Source: Prevotellaceae bacterium
GTDB taxonomy: Bacteria > Bacteroidota > Bacteroidia > Bacteroidales > UBA932
Length of the DNA stretch: 40,566 nt
Direction: 5' to 3'
NCBI GenBank assembly: GCA_031281125.1
Contig: JAITFU010000161.1
Span: 1 to 40,566 of the forward strand
This document shows, piece by piece, positions 36,830 to 40,566 of the stretch (position 1 is the stretch's first letter; every line of letters begins with the position of its first letter). The translations under genes were made by a program, and so were the position numbers. The notes beneath the pieces are model-generated. The model was not told where the DNA came from. It searched no databases and saw nothing but the letters and a program-made list of their open reading frames with translations.

Positions 36830-37587
36830 GGCGCAATCGTGTTCTCTTTTATCTTTCTTGCTAATTTTGACGCAAAGACAAAGTCATTTAAAGTGGGACA
36901 ATCGGCATGAATTACCTCATCTTTGGCCCCTTCCCACGCTTTAACTCCTTTGTGGATAAAGATCAGTTTGTCTCCAATTGCCATTACGGAGTTCATGTCG
37001 TGTGTATTAATGATGGTGGTCATTTGAAATTCCTGTGTGATCTCATAGATCAGCTCATCAATAATAATGGCCGTTTGTGGATCCAATCCTGAGTTGGGCT
37101 CATCGCAAAAGAGGTATTTGGGATTGAGGGCAATGGCACGGGCAATCCCTACCCGCTTTTGCATACCGCCGCTCAACTCAGAAGGGTAGAGCCGTTGCAC
37201 ATTGGACAAATTGACCCTTTTGAGGCAAAAGGCTACCCGATCTCTCTTTTGCTCTGTGTTCCAGTCTGTAAAAAAATCCATGGGGAAACGAATATTCTCC
37301 TCAACGGTTGCAAAATCAAAGAGCGCCGATCCTTGAAACAAAATTCCCATCTGTTGCCTCAACAAACGCTGCTCCGGTGCGCTCATTGCACCAAACGATA
37401 TGGAATCGTAAAAAATTTCGCCTTTGTCTGCTTTGTGAAGCCCTATCATTGTCTTGAGTAACACTGTTTTTCCCGAACCGCTGGCCCCAATAATCAAGTT
37501 GGCCTTACCGGTTTCAAAAGTTGACGAGATGTCCGATAACACCGTTTGTTCGCCAAAAAACTTCCAAATATGAGAAACCGTAATCAT
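36826..37587 (-). CDS. mlaF: ABC transporter ATP-binding protein, MlaF-like
   Basis: 'IIGASGSGKTVLLKTMIGLHKADKGEIFYD', 'LSGGMQKRVGIARAIALNPKYLFCDEPNSGLDPQTA'. Confidence 0.9.
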   Translation of the reverse strand: MITVSHIWKFFGEQTVLSDISSTFETGKANLIIGASGSGKTVLLKTMIGLHKADKGEIFYDSISFGAMSAPEQRLLRQQMGILFQGSALFDFATVEENIRFPMDFFTDWNTEQKRDRVAFCLKRVNLSNVQRLYPSELSGGMQKRVGIARAIALNPKYLFCDEPNSGLDPQTAIIIDELIYEITQEFQMTTIINTHDMNSVMAIGDKLIFIHKGVKAWEGAKDEVIHADCPTLNDFVFASKLARKIKENTIAP

Positions 37588-37592
37588 CCTAA

Positions 37593-38339
37593 CTAAAGCA
37601 TCACATTTGTAATGAACAAGTTTGTTATCAGAATCAAAAAACTGCATACCACGATTGCCCTTGTGCTTGATTGCCCTACGCCTAACGAGCCATTGGTAGC
37701 ATTATATCCGTAAAATGAGGATACCGATGTAATAATCAGGCTGAATATGGCCATTTTGACCATACTGTATGAAATAAAGTAGGGATTATAGGCAAATTGC
37801 AGCCCGTTCACGTACTCTTCCACCGTAATCAGTCCCGAAGAGGCAACCATGAGCCAGCCCCCAATCAGACCACATATAAAACTAATAAGCATCATAAACG
37901 GATTAAAGAGCGTTGCGGCAGATATCTTGGGCAAAATAAGAAATCCGGCCGAATTGATCCCCATCATCTCCATGGCATCGATCTGCTCTGTGATGCGCAT
38001 ACTTCCCAGCTCCGAAGCAATGTTTGACCCCACTTTTCCCGCCAACAGCAACGCAATCAATGTGGAAGAGAATTCCAATACCAAACTCTCCCTAACCATA
38101 TACCCCACGTACATTTTGGGTATAAACGGACTCTCGATATTGGAGGCGGTTTGCACCACCAAAACGGCGCCAACGGCCACAGATATGATCATAATCAACG
38201 GGATGGTTTGAATGCAAAGTTTGTCCAATTCAATAAAAAAGTAACGCCAAAAAATCCTCCACTTTTCGGGCTTTGCAAAGACCCTCTTCATGAGCAGGCT
38301 GTATGCCCCAATCATTTTGATGCCATTTCCCAGATTCAT
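37593..38339 (-). CDS. mlaE: MlaE-family ABC transporter permease
   Basis: 'ESLVLEFSSTLIALLLAGKVGSNIASELGSMRITEQIDAMEMMGINS' conserved MlaE core. Confidence 0.93.
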   Translation of the reverse strand: MNLGNGIKMIGAYSLLMKRVFAKPEKWRIFWRYFFIELDKLCIQTIPLIMIISVAVGAVLVVQTASNIESPFIPKMYVGYMVRESLVLEFSSTLIALLLAGKVGSNIASELGSMRITEQIDAMEMMGINSAGFLILPKISAATLFNPFMMLISFICGLIGGWLMVASSGLITVEEYVNGLQFAYNPYFISYSMVKMAIFSLIITSVSSFYGYNATNGSLGVGQSSTRAIVVCSFLILITNLFITNVML

Positions 38340-38363
38340 GCCACAAAGGTAATGATATTTATT

Positions 38364-38371
38364 TATCTTTG
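38364..38371 (+). promoter_or_regulatory. -7 box TATCTTTG for the Stealth gene
   Basis: TAnnTTTG 4 nt before ATG 38376. Confidence 0.5.
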
Positions 38372-38375
38372 CGCC

Positions 38376-39368
38376 ATGAATATCGACTTTATTATTACAT
38401 GGGTGGACATGAACGATCCCGTATGGAAAAGGGACTTTGCCACTTTTTCGGGTAAAATCGACAACAGTAAAAACGAGGTGTCAGAAGCTCGTTTTAGGGA
38501 TTATGGCCTCTTAAAGTATTGGTTTAGGGGTGTTGAAAAATTTGCACCATGGGTCAGGAAGATACACTTTGTCACCTGCGGGCAACATCCGGAATGGCTA
38601 AATGGCGCCCACCCAAAATTGAATTTGGTACACCATACCGATTATATCCCCAATCAGTTTTTGCCCTGCTTTAACTCCAGCCTCATTGAGATATATTTTC
38701 ATCGGATTGCAGATCTGAGTGAGCACTTTGTCTATTTTAATGACGATTTCTTTATCATCAACACAATACCTCCGGAACGGTTTTTTACCAATGAACTCCC
38801 AAATGACATTGCTACTTTTAGGTACAATTCGGGAATGAGTCTTTGGAGTAAATGCTTAAAAAACAATGTTCGACTTATCAACAAACACTTTAACAAACAA
38901 GATGTTATGCGCCGTGACCGTAACAAATGGTTTCATAAATGTTACCACAGCAAGGCACGACTCAACCATCTGTTGAGGTGGTATCCAAAATTTGTTACGT
39001 TGCGCACACCTCATAATGCACAGCCCTATCTTAAAGCAACTTATGGCGAAGTGTGGCGCTATTGCGAAAAAGAGTTGCATCAAATGTCAATACATCGATT
39101 TAGGAGTGTAGAAGACTATACGCAGGAACTTTTTCGCACTTGGCAAATTTGCAAAAGCAACTTTATGCCTTTTAATACCTACAACGACACAAAGATGTTT
39201 CCTTTGATTATCAAATCAAAGCAGGCAATTGAAGCAATCAATAATCAATCGTATAATCTTGTTTGTCTCAATGACAGTTCGCATATTCGCGACTATGAAA
39301 AAATGATGAAGGATCTTGAAACCGCTTTTGAAGGGATTTTACCCGAAAAATCGAGTTTTGAATTGTAG
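38376..39368 (+). CDS. Stealth-family capsular polysaccharide phosphotransferase-like protein
   Basis: Stealth-type motifs 'IDFIITWVDMNDPVWKRDF', 'EARFRDYGLLKYWFRGVEKFAPWVRKIHFVTCGQHPEWL', 'LSEHFVYFNDDFFI'. Confidence 0.9.
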   Translation: MNIDFIITWVDMNDPVWKRDFATFSGKIDNSKNEVSEARFRDYGLLKYWFRGVEKFAPWVRKIHFVTCGQHPEWLNGAHPKLNLVHHTDYIPNQFLPCFNSSLIEIYFHRIADLSEHFVYFNDDFFIINTIPPERFFTNELPNDIATFRYNSGMSLWSKCLKNNVRLINKHFNKQDVMRRDRNKWFHKCYHSKARLNHLLRWYPKFVTLRTPHNAQPYLKATYGEVWRYCEKELHQMSIHRFRSVEDYTQELFRTWQICKSNFMPFNTYNDTKMFPLIIKSKQAIEAINNQSYNLVCLNDSSHIRDYEKMMKDLETAFEGILPEKSSFEL

Positions 39369-40370
39369 CTATTGCTCAATAAGTTTTCTGATTTCGATTT
39401 TCCCCTCCTTCCATCTGGGAATGTTGATCTTTGGGCCAATCACCTCAACCACTTTTGCAGCCAAGATCGAACCAATATCTCCACATTTTTGCAACGATAG
39501 ACCCATTGAATGGGCATACAAAAACCCGGCTGCATAGAGATCTCCTGCCCCCGTTGCATCCACCACCTCTGCCGGCCACGCATTGATCCTGCAAAACTCA
39601 TTTCCACTCATGACCATCGACCCCTCTTTGCCAATCTTCACTATTGCCACCTTGCACATCTTGGCAATGATCTCCACAGCCTTTTGAGGCTCTGCTCCGG
39701 TAAACGCCATGGCTTCGTGTTCATTGGCAAATACTATATCAACATAATTCTCTACTATATCGTGTAAAAACGCTTCGTTGGATTCCACTACGTTATAGCT
39801 TGCCAAGTCTATAGAGATCACCATGCCTGCCGCCCGCGCAAGTTGAACGGCTTTGCGCACAAGATCCTGATTTTGTACCAAATATCCTTCGAGATGAAAA
39901 TAATCGTACCCCGAAAAGTAGAGCGGTTTCAGGTCGTCCGGACCCAATTCTAAGGCAGCGCCCAAGTAAGTGGCAAAAGTTCGCTCCGCTTCGGGCGCGG
40001 TAATAAATACCATAGCTCGTCCCGATGCCGCCTCTCCTTGAAAAAGCATGGAGCTGATTCCGTTTCTAACTTGGTCGGAGTGAAAAAGCGCCCCAATTTC
40101 GTCGTCTCCCACCTTGCCGATAAATCCAGAGGGCATCCCCAAAACGGCTGTTCCGGTGATGGTGTTGGCGCACGATCCGCCTGCTACGTATTGAATACCT
40201 AACGGCTTTAACGTCTGCCAGATTTTGTCGCCTGTAGCCATATCTACGTGCTGCATGCTCCCTTTTCTGAGGTGAAAATAGTTGAGTAACGAATCGTCAG
40301 GCAGTACTGCCAAAATATCTGTTAACGCATTCCCAATTCCAAGAATCGACTTTATTTGATGTGGTTCCAT
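39369..40370 (-). CDS. PfkB-family carbohydrate/adenosine kinase
   Basis: 'ILGIGNALTDILAVLPDD', 'GGSCANTITGTAVLG', 'GKVGDDEIG', 'VDATGAGDLYAAGFLY'. Confidence 0.92.
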   Translation of the reverse strand: MEPHQIKSILGIGNALTDILAVLPDDSLLNYFHLRKGSMQHVDMATGDKIWQTLKPLGIQYVAGGSCANTITGTAVLGMPSGFIGKVGDDEIGALFHSDQVRNGISSMLFQGEAASGRAMVFITAPEAERTFATYLGAALELGPDDLKPLYFSGYDYFHLEGYLVQNQDLVRKAVQLARAAGMVISIDLASYNVVESNEAFLHDIVENYVDIVFANEHEAMAFTGAEPQKAVEIIAKMCKVAIVKIGKEGSMVMSGNEFCRINAWPAEVVDATGAGDLYAAGFLYAHSMGLSLQKCGDIGSILAAKVVEVIGPKINIPRWKEGKIEIRKLIEQ

Positions 40371-40393
40371 AAAAAGATGAAAAAATTCGAATG

Positions 40394-40401
40394 CAAAGTT
40401 A
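40394..40401 (-). promoter_or_regulatory. -7 box TAACTTTG (minus) for the PfkB kinase
   Basis: caaagtta on plus, 23 nt upstream of start 40370. Confidence 0.45.
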
Positions 40402-40411
40402 ATTATTCTGC

Positions 40412-40419
40412 TATATTTG
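40412..40419 (+). promoter_or_regulatory. -7 box TATATTTG for the partial CDS at the window end
   Basis: TAnnTTTG 40 nt before ATG 40460. Confidence 0.4.
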
Positions 40420-40459
40420 CCCCAAATTTCTTTTTGATTTATTAATACCTTATCCACGT

Positions 40460-40566
40460 ATGAAGAAAATTGTCTCTTACATCCTCTTTGTTGGTGCGGC
40501 TGTCGCCCTGCTATGGTTCTCTTTTAGGGGGGTGAAGTGGGTCGATTTTAAGGAGGGAATGAAGAG
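40460..40566 (+). CDS. partial membrane protein, possibly YbhN/flippase-like (UPF0104), truncated by window edge
   Basis: MKKIVSYILFVGAAVALLWFSFRGVKWVDFKEGMK: N-terminal TM followed by 'F.GVKW.D'. Confidence 0.5.
   Translation, partial: MKKIVSYILFVGAAVALLWFSFRGVKWVDFKEGMK

Noticed and set aside
38151-38375. 75-aa N-terminal extension of the Stealth ORF
   Set aside because: Overlaps mlaE on the opposite strand; Stealth homology begins at MNIDFIITWVD (38376), right after a -7 box.

Overview
The window looks like ordinary Bacteroidota (Bacteroidales-like) chromosome: dense short-gap operons, TAnnTTTG -7 promoter boxes, and a typical gene set (rnpA-yidD, tryptophanase, secDF, nfeD-floA, comM, pcm, uvrA, envC, mlaFE, a PfkB kinase). 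It has two tRNAs, Pro(TGG) and Ser(GCT). I see no IS element, prophage or CRISPR array. The most interesting content is two paralogous ECF-sigma / predicted dual-membrane-spanning anti-sigma loci (about 1.2-2.9 kb on minus, 34.6-36.8 kb on plus). In each, the protein downstream of sigma has a short cytosolic N-terminus, one TM helix, a long linker and a C-terminal outer-membrane beta-barrel. This matches an architecture I recall being described recently in Bacteroides thetaiotaomicron (Dma). Upstream of both sigma genes I find the same motif, GCAAC-N16/17-CATCTAT, with the geometry of an autoregulatory ECF promoter. The second locus also has a lipoprotein gene inside the operon and a divergent S41 protease lipoprotein. 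Other notable items: a ~123-bp inverted duplication after tRNA-Ser that folds into three hairpins closed by a perfect 17-bp outer stem, with side hairpins that differ in sequence but each stay self-complementary; a predicted HEXXH-protease/propeller/beta-barrel fusion preceded by a 36-aa membrane micro-ORF; an Rpn/PDDEXK protein with a 21-bp heptad repeat tail; and several genes whose -7 box lies only 4-6 nt from the start codon. All calls are by eye from sequence and the ORF track; no searches were run.
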